Source: Methylobacterium radiodurans
Lineage (GTDB): Bacteria; Pseudomonadota; Alphaproteobacteria; Rhizobiales; Beijerinckiaceae
DNA: 64,000 nt
Assembly: GCF_003173735.1 (NCBI RefSeq)
Contig: NZ_CP029551.1
Span: forward strand, 4,045,001-4,109,000
Reading direction: 5' to 3'
Positions 23,547 through 30,603 of the stretch are shown here, piece by piece; position 1 is the stretch's first letter; the number at the start of each line of letters is the position of its first letter. Below the pieces are notes generated by a model. The model saw only the letters and a list, made by a program, of their open reading frames with translations. It was not told the origin of the DNA and searched no databases. Made by a program: the position numbers and the translations under genes.

Positions 23547-24530
23547 ATGGGCGAGATGGGCGTGGACGCGCGGATGTTGCGGGGACTGGCGGCCGTGGGC
23601 CCCTGTCGGCGGCTGATCGCTCCGCTCCTCGCGGGCCTCGTCCTCGGGGTCGGCGGCGTCACGTTGGCCTCGGGCGTCGGTCACGCCTCCGACGGCCGCA
23701 ATCCGTTCAGCTTCCTCGAAGCACTCTTCCGCGGGCCCCCGCCCGAGCCGGCGCCGCGGCAGGCCGCGCGCTACGTCGCCCTGCCCGAACCGGGCGCGCT
23801 GCCCCGCCGCCACATCGTCCCGGCCGCGCGGCCGGGCCCCGCCCTGACCACCCATTGGCAGGGACGGCGCGACGCGATCCGCCGCAGCACCCGCCTGTCC
23901 CGCCCGGCCGCCGAGGGCTGGGACGGACGCCGCACCGTCTGCGTGCGGATGTGCGACGGCTACCTCTTCCCCATCGGCAACCTGCGGGCGCGCGCCGACC
24001 TGCCGGTCCACGAGGCGGCCTGCGCCGCCGCCTGCCCCGGGGCGCGCACGAACCTCTACACCCTCGCGGCGGGCTCGACCGAGCTCGACCAGGCGGTGAG
24101 CCCGCAGGGGCAGCCCTACCGGGCCTCGGCGCTCGCCAACGTCTATCGCCAGCGCCGCGTCGCGGACTGTTCCTGCCAGGGGGCGGAGGGGCGCCCGCTC
24201 CTCTCGGTCGCGCAAGACGCCACCCTGCAGGCGGGCGACGCCGTGGCGACCCGGGACTCGGCACGCGTGGCGGTGCGCGCCTCGGGCAGCCTCGCCCTCG
24301 TCGATTATCGCACCGCCCGGATCCCGGGCAGCGCCCGGCGGCAGATCGAGGACCGGGTCGGCGCGCTCCAACGCGAGGCGCAGGCGCGCGCCTTCCGGCA
24401 GGTGCTGCGGGCGGCCGAGCGCGAGAGCGTGGTGCGGGTCGCCTCGGTCGGCGGCTTCCTGATGCCGGAGCGCGCGCCCAGCGGCTTCGTGCCCCTGCGG
24501 GTCGTGCAGCCCTCGCCCTATGGCCGCTGA
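23547..24530 (+). CDS. DUF2865 secreted or membrane-anchored protein
   Basis: About 327 residues. A hydrophobic leader (LIAPLLAGLVLGVGGVTLA) follows a short basic N-terminus. The DUF2865 core is visible at about 130-225: TVCVRMCDGYLFPIGN, then a cysteine-containing AACAAACPGARTNLYTLA segment and VYRQRRVADCSCQ. Cysteine spacing suggests disulfides, so it is probably exported. Three starts are possible (23547, 23556, 23574); 23556 has the best-spaced GGGG. The domain is alphaproteobacterial and uncharacterised. Confidence 0.82.
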   Translation: MGEMGVDARMLRGLAAVGPCRRLIAPLLAGLVLGVGGVTLASGVGHASDGRNPFSFLEALFRGPPPEPAPRQAARYVALPEPGALPRRHIVPAARPGPALTTHWQGRRDAIRRSTRLSRPAAEGWDGRRTVCVRMCDGYLFPIGNLRARADLPVHEAACAAACPGARTNLYTLAAGSTELDQAVSPQGQPYRASALANVYRQRRVADCSCQGAEGRPLLSVAQDATLQAGDAVATRDSARVAVRASGSLALVDYRTARIPGSARRQIEDRVGALQREAQARAFRQVLRAAERESVVRVASVGGFLMPERAPSGFVPLRVVQPSPYGR

Positions 24531-24603
24531 GGGCTTCGGCGCTGACACGCCGCGCGCGATGGCGTAGGCGTCGTCCGTTCGCGGGCGATGGGCGGAGCGG
24601 TCG

Positions 24604-25512
24604 ATGGCGGAAGGCCCCGATTTCGAGACGGCGCTGCCGGAAGCGGGCCGCTTCGAGGCGCTGACCCCGCTGGTGCGACGGCTGGTGGCGCCCAACGCCT
24701 CCCCCTTCACCGCGAGCGGCACCTGCACCTACGTGGTCGGGCGGGGCCAGGTCGCGGTGATTGATCCGGGCCCCGAGGATCCGGGCCATCTCGACCGCCT
24801 GCTCGGCGGGCTTGCCGGCGAGACGGTCGCGCAGGTCGTCGTCACCCACACCCACCGCGACCATTCGCCGGGCGCGCGGCTGCTCAAGGCCCGCACGGGC
24901 GCGCCCATCGTCGGCTGCGGCCCGCACCGCGCCGCCCGGGCGCTGGGCGCGGGCGAGCTGCCGATGCTCGATGCCAGCGCCGACCGCGAGCACCGGCCGG
25001 ACCGGGAACTCGCCGAGGGGGAGGAGATCTCCGGCCCCGGCTGGACCCTGGAGGCGGTCGGAACGCCCGGCCACACCATGAACCACCTCGCCTTCGCGCT
25101 CCCCGAGGAGAACGCCCTGTTCTCGGGCGACCACGTCATGGCCTGGTCGACGAGCGTCGTCGCGCCGCCGGACGGCTCGATGCGCGCCTACATGGCCTCC
25201 CTCGACAAGCTGCGGACCCGGGACGAGGCCGTGTACTGGCCGGGCCACGGCGGGCCGGTGCGGGACCCGCGCCGCTTCGTGCGCGGGCTCGCCCATCACC
25301 GCCGCCAGCGCGAGGCCGCCATCCGGGCGCGGATCGCGGCGGGGGACGCCGATATCGGCGCGATCGTCGCGGCGATCTACCAGGGGCTGAACCCGCGCCT
25401 CACCGGCGCCGCGATGCTCTCGGTCTTCGCCCACCTGGAGGATCTGGTCGAGCGCGGCGCGGTGCTGAGCGACGGCCCGGTCCGGATCGACGGGCGCTAT
25501 CGTCCGGCGTGA
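24604..25512 (+). CDS. metallo-beta-lactamase-fold hydrolase (LACTB2-like)
   Basis: 302 residues. Zinc motif THTHRDHSPG at about 81-90 (HxHxDH), downstream ligands in GHTMNHLAFA and SGDHVMAW and a final histidine in WPGHGGPV. A C-terminal winged-helix-like part (from about 245, AAIYQGLNPRLTGAAML) matches the LACTB2 and beta-lactamase-like family rather than beta-lactamases; possible activities are RNase or thioesterase type. Cytosolic, no leader. Start ATG at 24604 follows GGAGCGGTCG. Confidence 0.9.
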   Translation: MAEGPDFETALPEAGRFEALTPLVRRLVAPNASPFTASGTCTYVVGRGQVAVIDPGPEDPGHLDRLLGGLAGETVAQVVVTHTHRDHSPGARLLKARTGAPIVGCGPHRAARALGAGELPMLDASADREHRPDRELAEGEEISGPGWTLEAVGTPGHTMNHLAFALPEENALFSGDHVMAWSTSVVAPPDGSMRAYMASLDKLRTRDEAVYWPGHGGPVRDPRRFVRGLAHHRRQREAAIRARIAAGDADIGAIVAAIYQGLNPRLTGAAMLSVFAHLEDLVERGAVLSDGPVRIDGRYRPA

Positions 25513-25540
25513 GGCACCGCGCGGGGCCCTCCGTGCGGCG

Positions 25541-26320
25541 CTACTTCAGCGCCAGCGCGAGGTTCGAGACCTCGTCCAGGTAGGCGCGGATCCGGTCGGC
25601 GTTGACGCCGAGGTCCCGCCCGCCGAGGCGCGAGGCCGAGCGCACGTCGATGCGCGCCCCGTCCGCCCGCGGGCGCACCCGCACGGTCACGTCGTCCGGC
25701 AGGTTGAGCAGCAGCCCGCGCGCGACCGCCTCGATCCGCCCGTTGCCGAGGCGCCCGCCCGGACGGATCGCCTCCACGATCTGCCAGCGCCGGTTCACCG
25801 CGGCCTTGCGGGCCAGCTCGAAGGCCTCGTCCGCGTCGACGTCGAGGGTCAGCGGCGCGATCTGCGGGTAGGCGGCGCGCTGGCGCTCGCGCGCCTGGGG
25901 GCCGGGCTCGGGCGGGTAGCGCCCGTCGCGCGCCGCGAAGGCCGTGCGCGAGCGCGAGAACGCCGGCGGATTCTCGATGTCGGTACTGATGTCGTTGAGC
26001 GCCGGCAGCCTGAGGCCGCGCAGCGCCGCGTAGGCCGGATAGGCCAGGACCAGCGCGGCGAGGAACAGGCCGGCGACCGCGGCACCGAGCCCGCGCGCGC
26101 CCTCGCGCCAGACCCGCACGAAGGCGAAGCCCGCCACCAGCACGGCGAGCAGCGCCACGCCGATCCCGGCCGCAAGCGTCGCCAGCGCCGGACCGGTCTC
26201 GGCGCGGGGATCGCGCACCAGAACAAGGGCGAGACCGGTCACCAGGATCGCGAACAGGGCGAGCCGGCGGGCCAGCGGGCCGGCGCGGGTGACGGGCTCC
26301 TCGACGATCGGGCGGCGCAT
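25541..26320 (-). CDS. DUF1499 membrane protein
   Basis: 259 residues. Three hydrophobic segments in the first 110 (LALFAILVTGLALVLV; LLAVLVAGFAFV; GLFLAALVLAYPAYAAL) anchor a C-terminal DUF1499 domain (NDISTDIENPPAF, RRWQIVEAI, VRPRADGARIDVRSASRLGGRD). The domain's function is unknown; it is common in alphaproteobacteria. ATG at 26320. It is divergent from the MarR gene and convergent with the MBL gene. Confidence 0.88.
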   Translation of the reverse strand: MRRPIVEEPVTRAGPLARRLALFAILVTGLALVLVRDPRAETGPALATLAAGIGVALLAVLVAGFAFVRVWREGARGLGAAVAGLFLAALVLAYPAYAALRGLRLPALNDISTDIENPPAFSRSRTAFAARDGRYPPEPGPQARERQRAAYPQIAPLTLDVDADEAFELARKAAVNRRWQIVEAIRPGGRLGNGRIEAVARGLLLNLPDDVTVRVRPRADGARIDVRSASRLGGRDLGVNADRIRAYLDEVSNLALALK

Positions 26321-26462
26321 GGCTCTCCGGCGGACATCGGCGATCCCGGCGGCGCGGCCGCGGGCTTCCCGCTCTTACAGAGTGGTCATCCCCCGCGCCA
26401 GCGCGAGCGTGGCCTTAGACGGATGCCGCCCCCGCTTCCCTCTGCTATAGGGTGCGACCACG

Positions 26463-26936
26463 ATGTCGCGTCCCACGCTCGAGCCGATCCCCGATCCCGA
26501 CCCGCTCCGGGTCTGGTTCCGCTTCATCCGCCTCAACCGGCGGGTGACGGCGGCGGTCGCCGCGGAGCTGCGCGGTATCGGCCTGTCGATCCCGCAATTC
26601 GACGTGCTCTCGACGCTCACCGAGCGCGAGGGCTTGACCCAGCAGGATCTGGCGGCCCGGCTTTACGTGACGAAGGGCAACGTCTCGGGGCTGATCGACC
26701 GGCTGGTCGAGGCCGGGCTGGTCGAGCGGCGGCCGATCCCCGGCGACCGGCGCTCGCACGCGCTGCACCTCACCCCGGCCGGGGGCGACCTCGCGGCGCG
26801 GGGCATCGCCGCGCAGGAGGCCTATGTGGGCCGCACCCTCGGGCGGCTCGGCGCGGAGGATCTCGCGGCGGTCGAGCGTCTGGTGCTCGCGTGGCGGGAA
26901 CTCGCCCGCGCGGATACCGAGGCCGGGCGGGGCTGA
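26463..26936 (+). CDS. MarR-family transcriptional regulator
   Basis: 157 residues. Winged helix-turn-helix at about 45-100: PQFDVLSTLTEREGLTQQDL, RLYVTKGNVSGLIDRL, then the wing VERRPIPGDRRSHALHLT. N- and C-terminal helices form the usual dimer. MarR proteins repress nearby or unlinked genes and respond to small phenolic or oxidant ligands. The DUF1499 gene upstream is divergent, with 142 bases between, and is a candidate target. Confidence 0.92.
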   Translation: MSRPTLEPIPDPDPLRVWFRFIRLNRRVTAAVAAELRGIGLSIPQFDVLSTLTEREGLTQQDLAARLYVTKGNVSGLIDRLVEAGLVERRPIPGDRRSHALHLTPAGGDLAARGIAAQEAYVGRTLGRLGAEDLAAVERLVLAWRELARADTEAGRG

Positions 26937-27009
26937 GCCCTCCCCCTGAAACGCGCGCGGCCGGCCCCGCGGAGCGGAGCCGGCCGGTCGAGGCATGCGC
27001 GAGCGTGGA

Positions 27010-27213
27010 TCAGGACGCGAGGGGCGCCCCGATGCGGGCGCGCAGCTGCGCGCGCAGGTTCTCGTTGGCGCCGGGCTCGGCATCGACCCGCCACATCAGC
27101 CGCAGCAACTGGCTGATCGGCGTGGCGTGGCTCTGGACCGCCTCGCTCACGAGCTGGGCGAGGGACTTCTCGGACACGGACCGGGCCTGCAGGCCGACGA
27201 CCGATTGAGGCAT
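27010..27213 (-). CDS. small hypothetical protein (67 residues)
   Basis: Starts MPQSVVGLQARSVSEKSLAQ and is helical and mildly amphipathic (LVSEAVQSHATPISQLLRLM). A GAGACGAG stretch lies ahead of the ATG. No family recognised. It lies alone between the MarR and HAD genes. Confidence 0.6.
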   Translation of the reverse strand: MPQSVVGLQARSVSEKSLAQLVSEAVQSHATPISQLLRLMWRVDAEPGANENLRAQLRARIGAPLAS

Positions 27214-27397
27214 GATACGCGCTCGTCTCGAATGATTCTGAACCGCGGGCGGCGCGATACGCCTTTCGAGCCGCCGTGACCAGCCCTATGGGCAAAATTC
27301 GGTAGCCGGCACGCCAACGCGGCGGTGCATAAGCCCGCACCGCATGTGCGCCATCGCACGTATGAGCTGGGATGAACGTGCGCGGTCGGGCAGTGGT

Positions 27398-28081
27398 TCA
27401 GGTCGTGTGTCCGTGTCTCCGGGCGAGCGGCGAGGCGTCGAAGCCGTCGAGGATATCCTGCGGGTCGCGGTAGATGGCGCGGCAGCCGGCCGCCGACAGG
27501 TCCGCCTCCGGGAAGCCTCCGCAGAGCACGCCGATCGCGCCGATCCCGGCCTTTCCCGCGGCCTCGGCATCGTAGGGTGTGTCACCCACTGCCAGCACGC
27601 GATCCTTCGGCATGCCGCCGAGCCGTTCCAACGCCGCCTGGAAGATGTCGGGATGCGGCTTCGAGCGGTCGGCATCGTCGGAACTCGTGGCGACGTCCAC
27701 GAGGTCGGTGATCCCGAGGATCTCCTGGTAGTGCTCGACCTCCGCGCGCTTGCCCGAGGAGCCGAGCGCGATCGTCAGGCCCTCGGCGCGCACGCGCTCG
27801 AACAGGGCGCGCACGCCCGGGAAGGGCTTCACGCGCGGCAGGTAATCCCGCTTGAACAGGTCGGAGCGGTAGGCCTCAATCGCCTCCCCCTCGCGCGCGA
27901 GGCGCTCCTCGGGCACGAAGACCGGCATCAGTTCGTCCCCGCCCTTGCCGATCTGGCCGCGCACGGTGGCGAAGTCGGTCGCGATGCCGAACCGGGCGAA
28001 GGCCGCGACCCAGGCCTCCGCATGCAGGTCGACGCTGTCGAGCAGCGTCCCGTCGATGTCGAAGATGACCGCGCGCGCCAT
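27398..28081 (-). CDS. HAD-family phosphatase (beta-phosphoglucomutase/phosphoglycolate-phosphatase-like)
   Basis: 227 residues. All four HAD motifs are visible: FDIDGTLLDS (D8, D10), IALGSSGK (motif II), the lysine in DRSKPHPDIFQAAL, and VGDTPYDAEAAG (motif IV). The cap domain between motifs I and II is the C1 type. It hydrolyses small phosphate esters in the cytosol; the exact substrate is not set by sequence. ATG at 28081; the gene downstream on the other side is a small secreted protein. Confidence 0.92.
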   Translation of the reverse strand: MARAVIFDIDGTLLDSVDLHAEAWVAAFARFGIATDFATVRGQIGKGGDELMPVFVPEERLAREGEAIEAYRSDLFKRDYLPRVKPFPGVRALFERVRAEGLTIALGSSGKRAEVEHYQEILGITDLVDVATSSDDADRSKPHPDIFQAALERLGGMPKDRVLAVGDTPYDAEAAGKAGIGAIGVLCGGFPEADLSAAGCRAIYRDPQDILDGFDASPLARRHGHTT

Positions 28082-28096
28082 GGCCGCCCCGGGGCC

Positions 28097-28354
28097 TCAG
28101 CGCGGGAACAGGTGCAGGCCGTCGTCCGGCAGCAGGTTGCGGGCGGGGCCGCCCGTCTGCTGGCCGCGGCCCTGCTGGTAGTAGGGCAGCTCCGGCCGGC
28201 GGTCGTTGTCGCTTCCCGAATCGTAGGCCCAGGGCGGGTTCCAGGGTGCCCGGCCGCCGGGCGTCACCGGCACGGGCGCGCCCAGGAGCGGGCCTGCGAC
28301 CGCGGGGAGCGGCAGAAGCGCGAGCGCGAGGCCGAGGGCCGGACGGATCTTCAC
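28097..28354 (-). CDS. small secreted protein with an EcfG promoter (85 residues)
   Basis: A clear signal peptide (MKIRPALGLALALLPLPAVA, cleavage at AVA-G) is followed by a Pro/Gly/Trp-rich stretch (RAPWNPPWAYDSGSDN) and a short tail. No family recognised; probably a periplasmic protein. GGAGCG precedes the start. A perfect EcfG promoter lies 30 bases upstream (28384-28408), linking it to the PhyR regulon 6 kb away. It lies 15 bases upstream of the HAD gene on the same strand, so the phosphatase may be cotranscribed. Confidence 0.75.
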   Translation of the reverse strand: MKIRPALGLALALLPLPAVAGPLLGAPVPVTPGGRAPWNPPWAYDSGSDNDRRPELPYYQQGRGQQTGGPARNLLPDDGLHLFPR

Positions 28355-28383
28355 GGAACGCTCCTTCTCGGGGATATCGGGTC

Positions 28384-28408
28384 AACGGCCCAGGTTCGGA
28401 CGCGTTCC
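28384..28408 (-). promoter_or_regulatory. EcfG promoter of the small secreted protein gene
   Basis: Minus strand GGAAC (28404-28408), 16-base spacer, CGTT (28384-28387). Exact consensus match. Confidence 0.75.
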
Positions 28409-28433
28409 TTCGGATGTGTGCCTCGAAACGGCA

Positions 28434-28461
28434 GGAGCCCGCCCCTCGCGGGGCGGGCTCC
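28434..28461 (-). terminator. terminator-like hairpin after the DUF2934 gene
   Basis: Perfect 12-bp stem GGAGCCCGCCCC / GGGGCGGGCTCC with loop tcgc. The T-run is weak, so it may act as a stabilising or attenuating hairpin. Confidence 0.6.
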
Positions 28462-28497
28462 GGATGGTCCGGGACGCGGACGCGCCGCGGCCTCGAC

Positions 28498-28914
28498 TCA
28501 GTGCAGGGCGATCGCGGCGGGCCGGGCGGCCTTGGCCTTGGTGGCGAGGCCCGCGGGCACGGCCGGATTCTTCGCAGCAGTCTTCGCCGGGGGCTTGGCA
28601 GCAGTCTTCGCCGAGGGCTTGGCAGCCTTGACCGCGGGCTTGGCGGCGGGCTTGGCGGCGACCTCGGCGGTCACCGCCTCCGCCTTGCGCGCAGCGGTCT
28701 TGCGGGCGGCGGGCTTAGTGGCCGGCGCGACGGCCTCGACGGCCTCCACGGCCTTGGCGCGGCTCTTCCGGGCGGTCTTGGCGGCCGCGACGGGCGCGCG
28801 CAGCTCGGTCTCCGCGCGCAGCCAGTGGGCGTCGGCGCGGCCGTGGATCCGGCCCTCGCCCTCCCAGATGTAGTAGGCGCGCTCGCGCACCTGCTGCTCG
28901 GTGATCATCTCCAT
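28498..28914 (-). CDS. DUF2934 protein with histone-H1-like Lys/Ala-rich tail
   Basis: 138 residues. The first 45 are a DUF2934 domain (VRERAYYIWEGEGRIHGRAD). From about 50 to the end the chain is almost only Ala, Lys, Pro and Thr in imperfect AAKPAAK-type repeats, like histone H1 or bacterial H1-like proteins. The DNA shows matching short direct repeats near 28570-28630. AGGAGAG precedes ATG at 28914. DNA binding through the tail is likely; DUF2934's role is unknown. Confidence 0.82.
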   Translation of the reverse strand: MEMITEQQVRERAYYIWEGEGRIHGRADAHWLRAETELRAPVAAAKTARKSRAKAVEAVEAVAPATKPAARKTAARKAEAVTAEVAAKPAAKPAVKAAKPSAKTAAKPPAKTAAKNPAVPAGLATKAKAARPAAIALH

Positions 28915-29012
28915 GCGGTGCTCTCCTGGCTCTCCCCGCGGGGGACGATGGGAGGGCAGGGTTAAGCGAGTCTTAACGGCTTGTGCGCCGCAGCAGTGCG
29001 CCGGGTTTGCGC

Positions 29013-29276
29013 TCAGCGCCGCTTCGACAGGCGGCGCGCGTTCGCCCGGACCTTGCGGCGGTAGCCCGCCACCACGCCCGCGGCGGTGCCGCCGGAGGCC
29101 ATCAGCAGGGCCGCCTCGCCCGCCGCGACCATCTTCTCGGTGACCATGCGCTGGGCCTCGACCTGCGCCGCCGATCCGCCGAGCGACAGCATGGCGAGGC
29201 GCATGCCGATGACCTGCTGCGACTCGAAGGCCAGCATCGTGGCATCCATGCCGAGCTTCCACCAGGGAGCGAACAT
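29013..29276 (-). CDS. small hypothetical protein, phasin-like (87 residues)
   Basis: Starts MFAPWWKLGMDATMLAFESQ, continues VIGMRLAMLSLGG … AAQVEAQRMVTEKMVAAGEA and ends with a basic RRKVRANARRLSKRR. The ESQQVIGMRL pattern and amphipathic helices resemble phasin-type or granule-associated proteins of alphaproteobacteria, but assignment is tentative. GGAGACAGGT precedes ATG at 29276; the longer frame upstream lacks support. Confidence 0.7.
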   Translation of the reverse strand: MFAPWWKLGMDATMLAFESQQVIGMRLAMLSLGGSAAQVEAQRMVTEKMVAAGEAALLMASGGTAAGVVAGYRRKVRANARRLSKRR

Positions 29277-29369
29277 ACCTGTCTCCGTGCGCGCGTCCTC
29301 GCGCGGCGTCGCCCCGCGCGGCGTCGTTCTCAAGCGCGCGGGAACCGGGCGGTTCCCGCGGGGATCGGG

Positions 29370-29786
29370 TCACCAGTCGAAGCTGCGGCCCTTCGCGGCC
29401 GAGCCGCCGAGGCTGATCTTCGGGGTTTCCTTCTTCTGCCCGCCGAGGCTGATCTTCTTCTGGCCCGGCTTGTTGCCGGGAACCGGCACGGCGGCGGGCT
29501 TCGGCGGCGGCAGGTGCGCCTGGCCGTGGATCACCGAGCCGATCTCGCCCGCGACGCGGACCAGGTCCTCGCGGGTGCAGGCGCGGGCGACCTTCAGGCC
29601 GAGCTGGTGCATGTGGCTCTTGCCGTACAGGTAGGCGGCGAGCTGCGCGCGCTTCAGCGGCTGGATCGCGTCGAGGAGTTCCGGCAGGTCGTACTCGTCC
29701 GCCCGGTAGATCGCGCCGAGCGTCTCCATAGGGACCGGGCAGGCGACGTCGGGCTCGGCGGCGCTGGTCGGATGGGATTGCGTCAC
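29370..29786 (-). CDS. hypothetical protein with repeated KISLGG motif (138 residues)
   Basis: The first 95 residues are globular and helical (AIYRADEYDLPELLDAI, AQLAAYLYGKSHMHQLGLK). The tail contains KKISLGGQKKETPKISLGG, a duplicated motif joined by a lysine linker, ending in FDW. No family recognised. It starts with GTG at 29786 overlapping the stop of the upstream gene by four bases, with GGAGGAGAG ahead, so the two are translationally coupled. Confidence 0.75.
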   Translation of the reverse strand: MTQSHPTSAAEPDVACPVPMETLGAIYRADEYDLPELLDAIQPLKRAQLAAYLYGKSHMHQLGLKVARACTREDLVRVAGEIGSVIHGQAHLPPPKPAAVPVPGNKPGQKKISLGGQKKETPKISLGGSAAKGRSFDW

Positions 29787-30256
29787 GGGCTCTCCTCCTG
29801 GGTTCGGGGATGTTGAGGCGCGGGGTCCGGCGTCAGGGCGGCGAGCGTCCCGGCGGGGGCCGGCTCCGCGGGTCGCGGTGCGGTAGCGGTTTCTGGATCC
29901 GCGGAGACCGGGGCGGGCGGCATCGGCTTCATGCAGCCCGTGCAGACCGAGGCGATCAGCACGCGGGCGCGCGCGTTGCTGCGCTCCCAGACCGCCTCGC
30001 GGGCCGCCCGGGCCCGGCGGATCGCCTCCGCGTCGGCAAGGGTGCCGGCAAGCGCGCCGGCCGGGGCCGCCTCGTCGTAGGCCCCCTGGCGGCCGGACCC
30101 GCCCGTGCCCGCCTCCGGCGCGCGGGCCTCCGGCGGACGGATGCGCAGGTAGAGCGGCGCGGCCTCCTGCGCCGCAGCGGGTGCGGCCGCCAGGGGGGCT
30201 GCGGCAAGGCCGACAAACACCCCGGCGAGCGTGGCGCGGCGCGGATGGGGTCTCAT
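29783..30256 (-). CDS. secreted Ala/Pro-rich protein with CTGC motif (157 residues)
   Basis: Signal peptide RRATLAGVFVGLAAAPLAAA with likely cleavage near AAAQE. The central part carries a helix (ADAEAIRRARAAREAVWERS) and VCTGCMKP, where two cysteines could bind metal or form a disulfide; flanks are low-complexity. ATG at 30256 is chosen because the leader begins there. Cotranscribed with the gene at 29370. Function unknown. Confidence 0.7.
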   Translation of the reverse strand: MRPHPRRATLAGVFVGLAAAPLAAAPAAAQEAAPLYLRIRPPEARAPEAGTGGSGRQGAYDEAAPAGALAGTLADAEAIRRARAAREAVWERSNARARVLIASVCTGCMKPMPPAPVSADPETATAPRPAEPAPAGTLAALTPDPAPQHPRTQEESP

Positions 30257-30416
30257 CCCTCGACGGTCCTCCTCGGGGCGGCTGCGGGGCGGGTTCGGCC
30301 CGGGATCGAGCATCGCGGTTAATTGCGGCCTAACGATTGCGGCCGGGTCCTTCACGATCCGTTAACCGTGCGGGGACGAGCCTCGCAGATATCGGCCATC
30401 GGCGGAGGACGGTTCC

Positions 30417-30581
30417 ATGCTCACCGTGACGATCCCCCTGACGACGATCTCCGCGACGATGCCCTTGACGTCGAGCCTCGCTGCGGCCGCCGCGGCGCTG
30501 GCCTGCCTCGCCCTGCACGCGGCGTGCCGCGCAGCCGCCCTCCGCCTGCAACCGCGGCCCGTGCGGGTGCGGCGGCGCTGA
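30417..30581 (+). CDS. 54-residue single-pass membrane protein
   Basis: MLTVTIPLTTISATMPLTSS is followed by an Ala/Leu/Cys helix (AAAAALACLALHAACRAAAL) and a basic end (RPVRVRRR). One transmembrane segment with a positive C-terminus is likely. GGAGG lies nine bases before ATG at 30417. Not recognised; the divergent secreted gene is 160 bases away. Confidence 0.6.
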   Translation: MLTVTIPLTTISATMPLTSSLAAAAAALACLALHAACRAAALRLQPRPVRVRRR

Positions 30582-30603
30582 CGGGCGGGAGGACGCGGCG
30601 CGC

